The position numbers and the translations under genes were made by a program. DNA of 64,000 nt, from contig OZ244955.1 of the NCBI GenBank assembly GCA_965222525.1, positions 1,674,001 to 1,738,000 on the forward strand, read 5' to 3'. Position 1 is the stretch's first letter. Each line of letters opens with the position of its first letter. The notes below the pieces were generated by a model. That model searched no databases. It was given only the letters and a program-made list of their open reading frames with translations, and had not been told where the DNA came from. Source of the DNA: CBDCUF01 sp965222525 (lineage in GTDB: Bacteria > Pseudomonadota > Alphaproteobacteria > Rickettsiales > UBA8987). Below, one piece after another: positions 1-7,762 of the stretch.

Positions 1-1
1 G

Positions 2-1045
2 GCGATTGATGTTCTGGATGAAGCGGGGGCGCATCTGGCCACCAGCGGAAAGAAGAAGAAAAATATTTCGGTCAAGGATATCGAGAAAATCGTTGCAAAG
101 ATAGCCAAGGTGCCTACCCGCACTATTTCCGCCGATGATACTGCGATACTCGGCAACCTGTCGGATAATCTGAAAAAGGTGGTATTCGGGCAGGATAAGG
201 CAGTGGATGCGCTGTGTGATTCCATTAAAATGTCACGGGCCGGCTTGCGCAAGGAAGGTAAACCCGTTGGTTCATATCTCTTCACCGGACCTACCGGCGT
301 AGGTAAAACCGAGCTGGCTACCCGCCTGGCACATGAAATGACCATGGAATTCAGGCGTTTCGATATGTCGGAATATATGGAGCAGCATTCGGTAGCGCGG
401 CTAATAGGCTCCCCGCCTGGTTATGTAGGGTTTGAACAGGGCGGTCTGCTTACCGATGCAATTGCCCGCACCCCACATACGGTGCTGCTGCTGGATGAAA
501 TAGAAAAAGCCCATCCCGATATATATAATGTGCTGCTGCAGGTTATGGATTACGGTAAACTCACCGATAGCAGCGGAAAAACCGTGGATTTCAGCAATGT
601 CATCCTGATTATGACCAGTAATGCAGGTGCGGCGGAGATGGAAAAAGCTCCAATTGGCTTTGCCCGCAATGATGCAGATGAAAAGGATAACAGCGCTGCA
701 CTGAAACGTATATTCAGCCCCGAATTCCGTAACCGCCTCGATGCGTCGATCAATTTCAGGGCACTTACCCCTGACCTGGTAGGGCATATCGTCGATAAAT
801 TCATCATCCAGCTTGAGGAACAGCTCGCCGACAGAGGTGTGCGGATTGAAGTTGATGCGGAAGTGCGTAAATATCTGGCGGAAAAAGGCTATGACAGGCA
901 TAACGGAGCCCGCCCGCTTGACCGTCTGATAGACAATGAAATCAAAAAACCGCTGGCCGACGAAATCCTGTTCGGCAAACTCACAAAAGGCGGCAAAACC
1001 AACATCTCCTTGCAAGGAGACAAGATTGGGTTTAGTTTTTCATGA
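2..1045 (+). CDS. clpA: ATP-dependent Clp protease ATP-binding subunit ClpA (C-terminal part)
   Basis: The gene enters from the left edge, so its start is outside the window. The reading frame is open from base 2 (AIDVLDEAGAHL...) to the TGA at 1043-1045, about 347 residues. It holds the second AAA+ module of ClpA: the Walker A GPTGVGKT near 287-310, a Walker B with LLLDEIEKAH near 487-516, the sensor stretch IMTSNAG, and the C-terminal domain with GARPLDRLID. ClpA unfolds substrates and feeds them to the ClpP peptidase in the cytoplasm. The linker before this module is lysine-rich (GKKKKN), as is common in ClpA. ClpB is less likely because the VFGQDKAVDAL-type start of this module is ClpA-like. 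Confidence 0.93.
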   Translation, partial: AIDVLDEAGAHLATSGKKKKNISVKDIEKIVAKIAKVPTRTISADDTAILGNLSDNLKKVVFGQDKAVDALCDSIKMSRAGLRKEGKPVGSYLFTGPTGVGKTELATRLAHEMTMEFRRFDMSEYMEQHSVARLIGSPPGYVGFEQGGLLTDAIARTPHTVLLLDEIEKAHPDIYNVLLQVMDYGKLTDSSGKTVDFSNVILIMTSNAGAAEMEKAPIGFARNDADEKDNSAALKRIFSPEFRNRLDASINFRALTPDLVGHIVDKFIIQLEEQLADRGVRIEVDAEVRKYLAEKGYDRHNGARPLDRLIDNEIKKPLADEILFGKLTKGGKTNISLQGDKIGFSFS

Positions 1046-1096
1046 CAGTATTTGTCAATAACACCCCCTGATTACATCCAACCCTAAACCTGTAGA

Positions 1097-1555
1097 ATGC
1101 GTAAAACGCTTGTCATACTATCGCTTTTCTGCGTAACGTTTATTGTTATTTTATCCGTTTTCGAACATCAAAAAAAGTTTCAGGATATTTATATTATTAC
1201 CGGGAAAGCAAAACATCACTTTATTGTAGAAATTGCAAAAAGCTCCAGGGAAAAACAAAAAGGCCTTATGTATCGAACCAGATTGCCTGAAAATGAAGGC
1301 ATGTTGTTTTTATATTCCGAAGAAACAAATATAAAAATGTGGATGAAAAATACTTATATACCACTTGATATGATTTTTATAAATGATACCGGTATTGTTA
1401 CAAACATAGTCAAAAATACCAAAACTGAATCAGAAGAGATTATCTCCTCAAAAGTTCTTTCCAGTGCAGTATTGGAAATAAATGCCGGAATGTGCGACAA
1501 ATTGGGTATAGGAGTAGGAAATACCATACAATTTGGCGAATTTATTACCCGGTAG
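1097..1555 (+). CDS. DUF192 family exported protein
   Basis: A 152-residue protein with an N-terminal hydrophobic segment (residues 4-22), likely an uncleaved anchor or signal peptide. The rest matches the DUF192 fold: KGLMYRTRLPENEGMLF, then MWMKNTYIPLDMIFI, then VLEINAGMCDKLGIGVGN. The family is widespread and small; its molecular role is not established. It lies about 50 bases after clpA on the same strand but shows no clear ribosome binding site, and the gene is more AT-rich than clpA. The assignment to the family is firm and the function unknown. Confidence 0.85.
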   Translation: MRKTLVILSLFCVTFIVILSVFEHQKKFQDIYIITGKAKHHFIVEIAKSSREKQKGLMYRTRLPENEGMLFLYSEETNIKMWMKNTYIPLDMIFINDTGIVTNIVKNTKTESEEIISSKVLSSAVLEINAGMCDKLGIGVGNTIQFGEFITR

Positions 1556-1591
1556 TGTTCCATATCCGATTACTAACAACCATAGCAACAC

Positions 1592-1670
1592 TTATATTAC
1601 AACAATCTCAGAGTTATATTACAAAAACTTCATAAAATTGTAGTAAAATTGGCGGAAACTATATGGTATA
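1592..1670 (+). promoter_or_regulatory. Putative regulated promoter of the VirB2-like pilin gene
   Basis: Two exact copies of TTATATTACAA lie at 1592-1602 and 1614-1624, so they repeat every 22 bases, two helical turns. The second copy continues into AAACTTCATAAAATTGTA. The stretch TATATTACAAAAACTTCA (1615-1632) occurs again, in the same sense relative to the gene, upstream of the unknown gene at 36123-36398. TATATGGTATAAATATAG at 1660-1677 could supply the -10. The geometry fits an operator for a dimeric regulator. Binding and transcription start are inferred. Confidence 0.45.
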
Positions 1671-1809
1671 AATATAGTTATAGGGAGTTACCTTGATATT
1701 TATTATAAGTTTTCAGGTATCGCCAAATTGACTGTTATTTTTTAATAATATTTTAACCCTGAACTTATATAGTTCGGTTTTTTAACTTTGAAACTTAAAG
1801 GAGATTATT

Positions 1810-2124
1810 ATGTCTTTTAAACGTTTTACATTTGCTTTTGCTCTGGCCACTCTGGCAGTATTACTGCCTGATCTGGCTGCTGCGCAAGGTAACCCAACCG
1901 GTCTTGATGCAACCATCGGTGTTGCAGTATGTGAGCTGGCTAACGCTGTGACTGGCCGTGCCGGTCGTGGTCTTGCTACACTGGCTATCATCTTCCTCGG
2001 TATTGGTGCCTTCTTCGGTAAGGTTAACTGGGGTCTTGCAGTGATGATCGCTGTTGGTATCGGTGCTATCTTCGGTGCCTCTACAATAGCTGGTATCGTA
2101 GCTGCTGGTGGTGGTACTTGCTAA
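1810..2124 (+). CDS. VirB2/TrbC-type conjugal or type IV secretion pilin
   Basis: A 104-residue precursor: positively charged start, hydrophobic signal peptide ending near LAAAQG (residues 19-27), then two hydrophobic helices (about 55-70 and 75-100) typical of TrbC/VirB2 pilin subunits. The two glycine-rich stretches, IIFLGIGAFFGKVNWG and VGIGAIFGA, are characteristic. A strong ribosome binding site (AAAGGAGA) precedes the ATG. It stands alone: a 250-base regulatory region lies before it, a rho-independent terminator after it, and no other vir/trb gene is in the window. VirB2 builds the T-pilus of a type IV secretion system, so the remaining components must be elsewhere if the pilin is functional. 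The mature protein has an internal cysteine (residue about 41) and a cysteine at its very end. Confidence 0.8.
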   Translation: MSFKRFTFAFALATLAVLLPDLAAAQGNPTGLDATIGVAVCELANAVTGRAGRGLATLAIIFLGIGAFFGKVNWGLAVMIAVGIGAIFGASTIAGIVAAGGGTC

Positions 2125-2146
2125 TAACTAGCAAAACTACAAGGAC

Positions 2147-2177
2147 AAAAAAGGGGATGCTTGCATCCCCTTTTTTT
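2147..2177 (+). terminator. Rho-independent terminator after the pilin gene
   Basis: A perfect 8-bp stem GGGGATGC/GCATCCCC (2153-2160 and 2163-2170) with a two-base loop, preceded by six A and followed by seven T. It closes the single-gene pilin transcript. The A-run and T-run also make it usable in the other direction for tatA. Confidence 0.85.
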
Positions 2178-2210
2178 ATGGTTTAAAGTGCTGCGTGTTG
2201 AATGTTAAGA

Positions 2211-2372
2211 TTATGATTTGTCATCCTCTTTCCCATCATCCTTCATCTCCTTCTTCAAATTACGCATCCCCTTACCGACATCACCCATAACCTTGGGTAA
2301 TTTTCCTGCACCAAATACAATCAGTACAATCAGTACAATCAGCACTAACTGCCATACACCTATATTTCCCAT
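2211..2372 (-). CDS. tatA: Sec-independent translocase subunit TatA
   Basis: A 53-residue protein. It begins MGNIGVWQLVLIV, has one membrane helix (residues 6-21), then the FGAGKLPKVMGDVGKGMRNLKKEM amphipathic helix diagnostic of TatA/E (F-G-x-x-K-L-P), and a short acidic/lysine tail. A strong AAAGGAGGA site lies 6-7 bases before the ATG. TatA forms the pore that exports folded proteins such as iron-sulfur proteins. TatB and TatC are not adjacent, unlike the usual tatABC operon. The helix is encoded by three identical 9-base units (see findings). It is shorter than most TatA proteins (about 70-90). Confidence 0.9.
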   Translation of the reverse strand: MGNIGVWQLVLIVLIVLIVFGAGKLPKVMGDVGKGMRNLKKEMKDDGKEDDKS

Positions 2373-2415
2373 GATTTTTTCCTCCTTTAACCAATAAATG
2401 CCTTATATGGAGTTT

Positions 2416-2562
2416 GTCATCCTGAACTTGTTTCAGGATCCATCCATCATAATCTTTCTGATTAATAAATTACGATTATATTTTTCAAAATACAAAGCTT
2501 GATCTACTGTAACCAAAATTCGTACATTGGAAAAATGGATCCTGAAACAAGTTCAGGATGAC
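2416..2562. repeat. Family A palindromic element, full-length copy (A1)
   Basis: A 147-bp element bounded by inverted repeats: GTCATCCTGAACTTGTTTCA at the left and its complement TGAAACAAGTTCAGGATGAC at the right. The interior is AT-rich and shares the words TTTTCAAAATAC and CATTGGA-AAATGG with copies at 39804-39949 and 59986-60129. It has no coding capacity, so it looks like a MITE. It lies between tatA and the ABC ATPase gene. Confidence 0.85.
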
Positions 2563-2590
2563 AACAAACCATTTTTTATACTCCCGATTT

Positions 2591-3676
2591 CTACTCCTTG
2601 CCAAAAATAAAAACCTGTCCTCTGTCCAATTTTATAAACACCCTCTCGCCTACTACTGCCCTGGGCATAGCAACTTGTGAACTTCGCAAGCGCAACCGCT
2701 TCCCGTCTGCAAGCCGTACACCAACTACACTGGTTATTCCCAGAAATTTTACATCCTCAACCACCGCTTCAATATCACAATCTTCCTGATTTACCAACAA
2801 TAATGCTTCCGGCCTGATATAGATTTTTGCTTCGGTACCGTCAGCAATATCCTCACAAGCCTCATTACCAACATTATGACATGCAGCCTCCCTTATATCC
2901 ACCTTGCCGAAGGGGGTATCCGCCTCCCCTCCCCTGACTATAATATCAATCTCGTTCAACTCTCCAAAAAATCCGGCGACAAATTTATTCTTCGGCCTTA
3001 GATATAATTCTTCCGGCAGGCCGCTTTGAACAATCCTGCCGCTCTGCATCACATATATTCGATCAGCCGTATGCAACGCCTCTTCAGGGTCATGTGTTAC
3101 CAGTAACACAACAATACCGAGTGATTGCAGCAATTGCATGGTATCCCGCCGCACCTGTTTACGTAATATACTGTCGAGATTGGCAAAGGGTTCGTCCAGT
3201 AACATAATTTGCGGTTCGGGAGCCAGTGCCCTGGCCAATGCTACCCGCTGCTGTTCACCTCCCGAAAGCTGGTGCGGAAAGCGCTCTGCCATATCCGCCA
3301 TCCCCACCATATCCAGCCGTTGCATAGCGATATTCCGACAGTCTTCTCTACTCTTCTTTCCCCTGATTCCAAAGATAACATTTTTCAGTACCGTCATATG
3401 GGGGAAAAGCGCAGGAGCCTGAAAAACCATACCTATATTACGTTTTTCCGGCGGGATAAAAGTCCCCTGCCCGGTCATTTTCTCACCATTTACGAGCACC
3501 TCTCCGCTTACAGGAGTTTCCAGACCAGCTATAACCCGCAGCAAGGTAGACTTTCCACATCCCGACGGCCCAAGCAGACACACCACCTCTCCCTCACCGA
3601 CAGTAAGGTTTACATCCTCCAGCACAAGCCCGTCATCATATTTATGAGATATATTTTTTACTTCAATTTTGTTCAT
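2591..3676 (-). CDS. ABC transporter ATP-binding protein, iron(III)/spermidine (FbpC/PotA) type
   Basis: 361 residues from the ATG at 3676 (MNKIEVKN). A TTG 15 bases upstream is a weaker start. It has Walker A GPSGCGKST, the Q-loop MVFQAPALFPHMTV, signature LSGGEQQRVALARA, Walker B IMLLDEPFANLD and the H-loop VTHDPEEA. It ends in a TOBE-like regulatory domain (about 235-361). The IGMVFQ...LFPHMTV pattern and length place it in the CUT1/iron(III) group, which drives a binding-protein-dependent importer. No permease or binding-protein gene is nearby, so the substrate cannot be named. Confidence 0.85.
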   Translation of the reverse strand: MNKIEVKNISHKYDDGLVLEDVNLTVGEGEVVCLLGPSGCGKSTLLRVIAGLETPVSGEVLVNGEKMTGQGTFIPPEKRNIGMVFQAPALFPHMTVLKNVIFGIRGKKSREDCRNIAMQRLDMVGMADMAERFPHQLSGGEQQRVALARALAPEPQIMLLDEPFANLDSILRKQVRRDTMQLLQSLGIVVLLVTHDPEEALHTADRIYVMQSGRIVQSGLPEELYLRPKNKFVAGFFGELNEIDIIVRGGEADTPFGKVDIREAACHNVGNEACEDIADGTEAKIYIRPEALLLVNQEDCDIEAVVEDVKFLGITSVVGVRLADGKRLRLRSSQVAMPRAVVGERVFIKLDRGQVFIFGKE

Positions 3677-3821
3677 GTTCCATACGGACAAAATATTGCG
3701 TTTTCATAAATAACAAAATACTGTAAGTTGTGTAGAAGAAAATAAGAAAGCAGGAAATTTCTCATATTTATATATTTCTGTATTCTTAAATTCCTGTTTT
3801 CCTAAACTCCTGACTCCAGAC

Positions 3822-5546
3822 ATGCACGGCTCGAACCTACAGGAAATACTGATTCTGCTGCTTGCGGCGGTGGTTATTGTTACCGTATTCAAGCGGTTTC
3901 ATCTTAGTCCAGTTATCGGATATCTGATAGCCGGCGGGCTGGTAGGCCCGTATGGCTTTTCTATCATAAAGGATATTGAAAACACAAAATATATTGCGGA
4001 GTTCGGTATTGTTTTCCTGTTATTTGCAATCGGTCTGGAGCTGACTTTCGACCGTCTGCAATCGATGCGCCGTCATGTATTCGGCTTCGGAACGATGCAG
4101 GTATTTATCAGCTCGCTTATAATCGGGATTATTGCCTATTCCTCCGGTACAAGCGCCGAGACTGCGATAATAATCGGCGGCGGGCTGGCGCTCTCCTCTA
4201 CTGCTATTACGCTTCAGGTATTGCAGGAGCGCAATGAGCAGGCCACACAGGTAGGACGGCTGGCTTTTGCAGTGCTTATATTACAGGATCTGGCGGTAAT
4301 CCCGCTGCTTATCATGCTTTCACTGCTTAACCAGCCGGAATCCAGTCTGGTTGAGGTTGTGCTGGATGCCTTTCTGAAAGCTGTGATAGCGCTGGTAGTT
4401 ATATTCCTGGCGGGACGGCAATTGCTGCGTCCGATATTCCATGCGGTCGGTTCGCTGAAAAGCCAGGAATTATTCACCGCCACTACATTGCTGATAGTAT
4501 TGGCAGCGGCATGGGCAGCCGATCAGGGCGGTTTATCACTGGCGCTTGGGGCATTTATAGCAGGACTGCTGGTGGCCGAAACCGAATTCCGCCCCCAGGT
4601 GGAAACCGACATACAGCCATTCAAGGGGATACTGATGGGGCTGTATTTCATGACTATCGGTATGTCGATAGATTTCCGTCTGCTGGAGAACAAGATATAT
4701 GCAATTACCTGGCTGACAATATTGCTTGTTCTGGGTAAGGCGCTGGTGATTGCCCTGCTTGCCCGTGCATTCCGTTTTCGCCCCGGAGCGGCGATAAATT
4801 CCGGACTGGTTCTGTCGCAGGGTAGTGAGTTTGCTTTTGTACTATTCGCACTGGCAGCCGATCAGGGAACATTAGAACCAATTCTGGCGCAGATACTCCT
4901 GATAGTAGTTGCGCTTTCGATGGCCATGACCCCGTTACTTGCAGCATTGGGGCACAGGCTGGCACAACGGCTGGACAAGCAGGGTTCACTTAACCTTGAT
5001 AATGACGAAATCGAGCAGGATACATCCGACCTGAATAACCATATTATAGTTGCCGGGTACGGGCGGGTCGGCAAGACGGTATGTGCATTGCTTGCTGCCG
5101 AGGATATGCATAATTTCATAGCGGTTGATACTGACTCACGTACTGTCAGGGCGGCGTATCAGGAGGGCGTGCCGATCTATTACGGTAATGCAAGCAAGAT
5201 GGAGATCCTGAAATCGGTAGGTATTGAGCGGGCGAAGATGGTTATTGTCACCGTCAGCAAAAAGGATATTGCAGAACGTACAATCACCGCTATCCACAAG
5301 GCATATCCCGATATGCCGGTGATTGCCCGCGCATGGGACCGTGAGCATGCCAGAACGCTGCTGAAGGACGGGGCGACTGTTGTTGTGGCCGAGGCGTTTG
5401 AATCCAGTTTAATGCTGGGGCGGGCGATTCTCACTTCAATCGGTACCCCCGAACATGAAATAAACCGTGTAATCAACCAGTTCCGCCATGAAGAATACCC
5501 CCAATCCGTCTTCCACAGCCTGTTCCATGAGAAAAGTGATGGGTGA
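3822..5546 (+). CDS. Monovalent cation:proton antiporter-2 (CPA2), KefB/KefC-like, with TrkA-N domain
   Basis: 574 residues. Residues 1-385 form about 12-13 hydrophobic segments with the CPA2 features HLSPVIGYLIAGGLVGP, FGIVFLLFAIGLELTFDRL and ALSSTAITLQVL. Residues about 405-520 are a cytoplasmic TrkA-N (RCK) domain with the nucleotide-binding motif IIVAGYGRVGKTV and the acidic AVDTDS that follows. Such proteins export potassium in exchange for protons and are gated by NAD(H) or glutathione adducts. No KefF/KefG ancillary gene is adjacent. The short acidic tail is shorter than in E. coli KefB/C. The family is certain; the exact ion is inferred. Confidence 0.9.
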   Translation: MHGSNLQEILILLLAAVVIVTVFKRFHLSPVIGYLIAGGLVGPYGFSIIKDIENTKYIAEFGIVFLLFAIGLELTFDRLQSMRRHVFGFGTMQVFISSLIIGIIAYSSGTSAETAIIIGGGLALSSTAITLQVLQERNEQATQVGRLAFAVLILQDLAVIPLLIMLSLLNQPESSLVEVVLDAFLKAVIALVVIFLAGRQLLRPIFHAVGSLKSQELFTATTLLIVLAAAWAADQGGLSLALGAFIAGLLVAETEFRPQVETDIQPFKGILMGLYFMTIGMSIDFRLLENKIYAITWLTILLVLGKALVIALLARAFRFRPGAAINSGLVLSQGSEFAFVLFALAADQGTLEPILAQILLIVVALSMAMTPLLAALGHRLAQRLDKQGSLNLDNDEIEQDTSDLNNHIIVAGYGRVGKTVCALLAAEDMHNFIAVDTDSRTVRAAYQEGVPIYYGNASKMEILKSVGIERAKMVIVTVSKKDIAERTITAIHKAYPDMPVIARAWDREHARTLLKDGATVVVAEAFESSLMLGRAILTSIGTPEHEINRVINQFRHEEYPQSVFHSLFHEKSDG

Positions 5547-5895
5547 TCTAGAGTTTTAGTTGGATTATTATTCTGCCTTATTTAAAGCAAGACAAGCAGA
5601 ATATATAGCATTTCCTACCGGTATAGTCCTTGCAAAATTTTCAATCCCCCTCAATCAGTCGGTTGAATGATTCCTTATTCATCCCCCTGATTTCCATTTA
5701 TAGTATTCCCAATTTTAGTTGGAAATACTATAAAGACCTGCGAAGCAGGGATTCCACCGCGTAGCGAGCGTAATTTTACGTAAGTAAAATTAGGAAATAC
5801 CATAATTGCGGGGGGCAATCCTTGAAGAAAGCACCGTCTACAGCAACGTAAATATCTGTCACTTACTTGCTAAACAATTACATTCTACCTCCATT
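5547..5895. other. Gene-free stretch with several short palindromes
   Basis: No plausible gene. It contains ATTCTGCCTT (5571-5580) paired with a run ending GCAGAAT, similar to the hairpin inside the repeat at 30504-30598. There is also an imperfect palindrome around 5701-5730 (TAGTATT...AAATACTA), a short hairpin CCTGCGAAGCAGG near 5737, and a near-perfect palindrome TAATTTTAC...GTAAAATTA near 5770-5791. The last could end transcription of the nitrate operon, which finishes at 5896 on the other strand. The rest looks like eroded repeat remnants. Confidence 0.55.
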
Positions 5896-6366
5896 TTACT
5901 GCATCAGCGAGCCATCGCTTCCCTCCAGATCAAATCCTACAATGCGTGCTTTTCCTACCAACAGTTTTATGTATTGGTTAATGCCAGCTTGCAGGGAACG
6001 GGCATGGAGATAGTCTCTGATATAAGAAAAGACGCTGTCGAAAGGTAACAACTGATGGGTACGTTTATCGATAAACCGTTCCATGTTCTGCTCGTAATAG
6101 CGCTTGCAGCTTTTCTTATCCGCTTGTGGAATGATCACTTCTTGCTGAATGAGCATATCAATGGTTTCCTCGGTTTTTTTAATATCTGCACGCTCAGGGT
6201 TATCCAGCAATTTTCTGTCCTTAGCTGCTTGTAGTAATAACTGCCGGATAACAAGTGCCTGTGTCGCTTTATGACGCGCAGCCTCAATGGACGCTGCCGG
6301 ATGATATTGCATTTCAGCATGCACTTCAGCATCGGTAATTTCAACATTATTAACAATAATTGGCAT
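5896..6366 (-). CDS. Nitrate-operon PpiC/NifM-like protein lacking the rotamase domain
   Basis: 156 residues from the ATG at 6366, which has AGAGGGA six bases upstream; a start 18 bases earlier would overlap narI. The N-terminal helical part (1-98: VNNVEITDAEV...KRYYEQNMERF) and the C-terminal part (107-156: LPFDSVFSYIRDYLHARS..., ending RIVGFDLEGSDGSLMQ) match the two ends of the peptidyl-prolyl isomerases that often follow narI in proteobacteria. The parvulin-type catalytic domain expected between them, roughly 90 residues, is absent, so residue 98 runs almost directly into the C-terminal region. It is the last gene of the nar operon, 11 bases after narI. A holdase or assembly role is possible; isomerase activity is unlikely. 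Confidence 0.75.
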   Translation of the reverse strand: MPIIVNNVEITDAEVHAEMQYHPAASIEAARHKATQALVIRQLLLQAAKDRKLLDNPERADIKKTEETIDMLIQQEVIIPQADKKSCKRYYEQNMERFIDKRTHQLLPFDSVFSYIRDYLHARSLQAGINQYIKLLVGKARIVGFDLEGSDGSLMQ

Positions 6367-6377
6367 TGTTTTTCCCT

Positions 6378-7073
6378 CTACCAACGTTTACGTACAATTT
6401 GATAACCAGAGCGTGACAAATACTTTAGTGGCGCTGCAATGCCACTAAATACATGCACCATACGGGTGAAAGGAAAGAGCAGGAATATAGTCGTTCCCAA
6501 CACCAGGTGAAGTTTAAAGATCAATGCCTCCTCAACCACGAAATCAGCCGCACCGGCACGGAAAGTCACGATATACTGCGCCCAGTTAGCAAGCGCAATC
6601 ATCGAAGTACCATCCATGTGTTGTGCGGAGAATGGGATGGTAATCAGACCCAAAATAAGCTGCACATACAGCACCAGAAGAATGAGAATATCCGAAGGTT
6701 TACTGGTGGTACGGATACGCGGATCAAACAGACGGCGGAAAAGTAGCATGGTCATTCCAACAAAACAGATTGTACCAAAAATACCGCCCGCTACCATGGC
6801 CATTAACTGCTTAGTACCTGCATCCATGAAGTGATGATACACCTCATGTGGTGTAAGCAGCCCGACAAGATGGCCAAAGAACAGCAGAATTATCCCTAAA
6901 TGAAACAGGTTGTTGCCAATTCGCATACCTTTTTTGCGTAGCAACTGACTTGAATCAGCCTTCCAAGTATACTGGTCACGATCATAGCGCAGAATACTCC
7001 CTAGCACGAACACTGTCAGACATATATAAGGGTAATAGCCAAAAAAGAATTGATGGGTAAAATCAGCTGTCAT
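6378..7073 (-). CDS. narI: Respiratory nitrate reductase gamma subunit (cytochrome b)
   Basis: 231 residues, the usual NarI length, with five membrane segments. Conserved parts include FFFGYYPYICLTVFVLGS (helix 1), NNLFHLGIILLFFGHLVGLL with heme-ligand histidines, the charged RTTSKPSDILIL loop, and the C-terminal FPFTRMVHVFSGIAAPLKYL. NarI anchors NarGH in the inner membrane, takes electrons from quinol and carries two b hemes. Its ATG overlaps the narJ stop (ATGA), indicating translational coupling within the nar operon. Confidence 0.96.
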   Translation of the reverse strand: MTADFTHQFFFGYYPYICLTVFVLGSILRYDRDQYTWKADSSQLLRKKGMRIGNNLFHLGIILLFFGHLVGLLTPHEVYHHFMDAGTKQLMAMVAGGIFGTICFVGMTMLLFRRLFDPRIRTTSKPSDILILLVLYVQLILGLITIPFSAQHMDGTSMIALANWAQYIVTFRAGAADFVVEEALIFKLHLVLGTTIFLLFPFTRMVHVFSGIAAPLKYLSRSGYQIVRKRW

Positions 7074-7762
7074 GATGTACCTCCTGCCATTTTCTGTAAA
7101 GTTTCTGTCGCATTAGGGAAAGCATTGCATGTATCGCAATCGGCGAGCGGGTCACCACTAAAGGCCTTCGCTTCCTGCCATTCTTTATCCAGTTCTTCCA
7201 GTGTTTCAGGGTCTTTGGGAACCGCTTCCAATGCCTCTTTAATTTTTACCTGATCGGGTTTAACAGCAGAAAGAACTTCAATAGCTGCAAACACTTCCGC
7301 ATAAGGTGATTTGCGCTTCTTTAGCTTTGTACTAATCATGGCGATCACATCAATAGCCTCCCCAAGCAGACCGCTTGCTTCTTCAAATGTACAGCGGGAC
7401 AAATATTCCATGAATAACGGCAAATAATCTGGCAGCTCATTATTATTAATGTAAAGCCCTTTGGATGCATAGGTGTCGATTAAATCCACCATGGCTTGGC
7501 CCCGGTCACGTGATTCACCATGGATATGCTCAAACAGGTGCAGACAATGGGCGCGTCCCCGGTCAAAGGTTTCCACATAATCTTCTTGAACCTCTAAAAG
7601 ATCTTTGCTTATCTGACTTGTCAGAAACTTTTCAATTCGCTTTATTGACTTTTCTGGCAATAATGCCTCTTCGCGCAACAATATTATGACCTCACCGGAC
7701 ACCTCATACAGGCTTCCTTCTGGATAAGTGATTAACAAACCTAATGTTTTAAATGTTTTCAT
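7070..7762 (-). CDS. narJ: Nitrate reductase molybdenum cofactor assembly chaperone NarJ
   Basis: 230 residues from the ATG at 7762, which overlaps the narH stop (ATGA). An ATG 30 bases upstream is open but would add ten residues inside narH. The sequence matches the NarJ/DmsD (TorD-like) family: MKTFKTLGLLITYPEG at the start, LFEHIHGESRDRGQAMVDL in the middle, LPDYLPLFMEYLS and the C-terminal region with PLADCDTC. NarJ binds the NarG N-terminus and is needed for insertion of the molybdenum cofactor and assembly with NarI. It is not part of the final enzyme. Confidence 0.95.
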   Translation of the reverse strand: MKTFKTLGLLITYPEGSLYEVSGEVIILLREEALLPEKSIKRIEKFLTSQISKDLLEVQEDYVETFDRGRAHCLHLFEHIHGESRDRGQAMVDLIDTYASKGLYINNNELPDYLPLFMEYLSRCTFEEASGLLGEAIDVIAMISTKLKKRKSPYAEVFAAIEVLSAVKPDQVKIKEALEAVPKDPETLEELDKEWQEAKAFSGDPLADCDTCNAFPNATETLQKMAGGTS

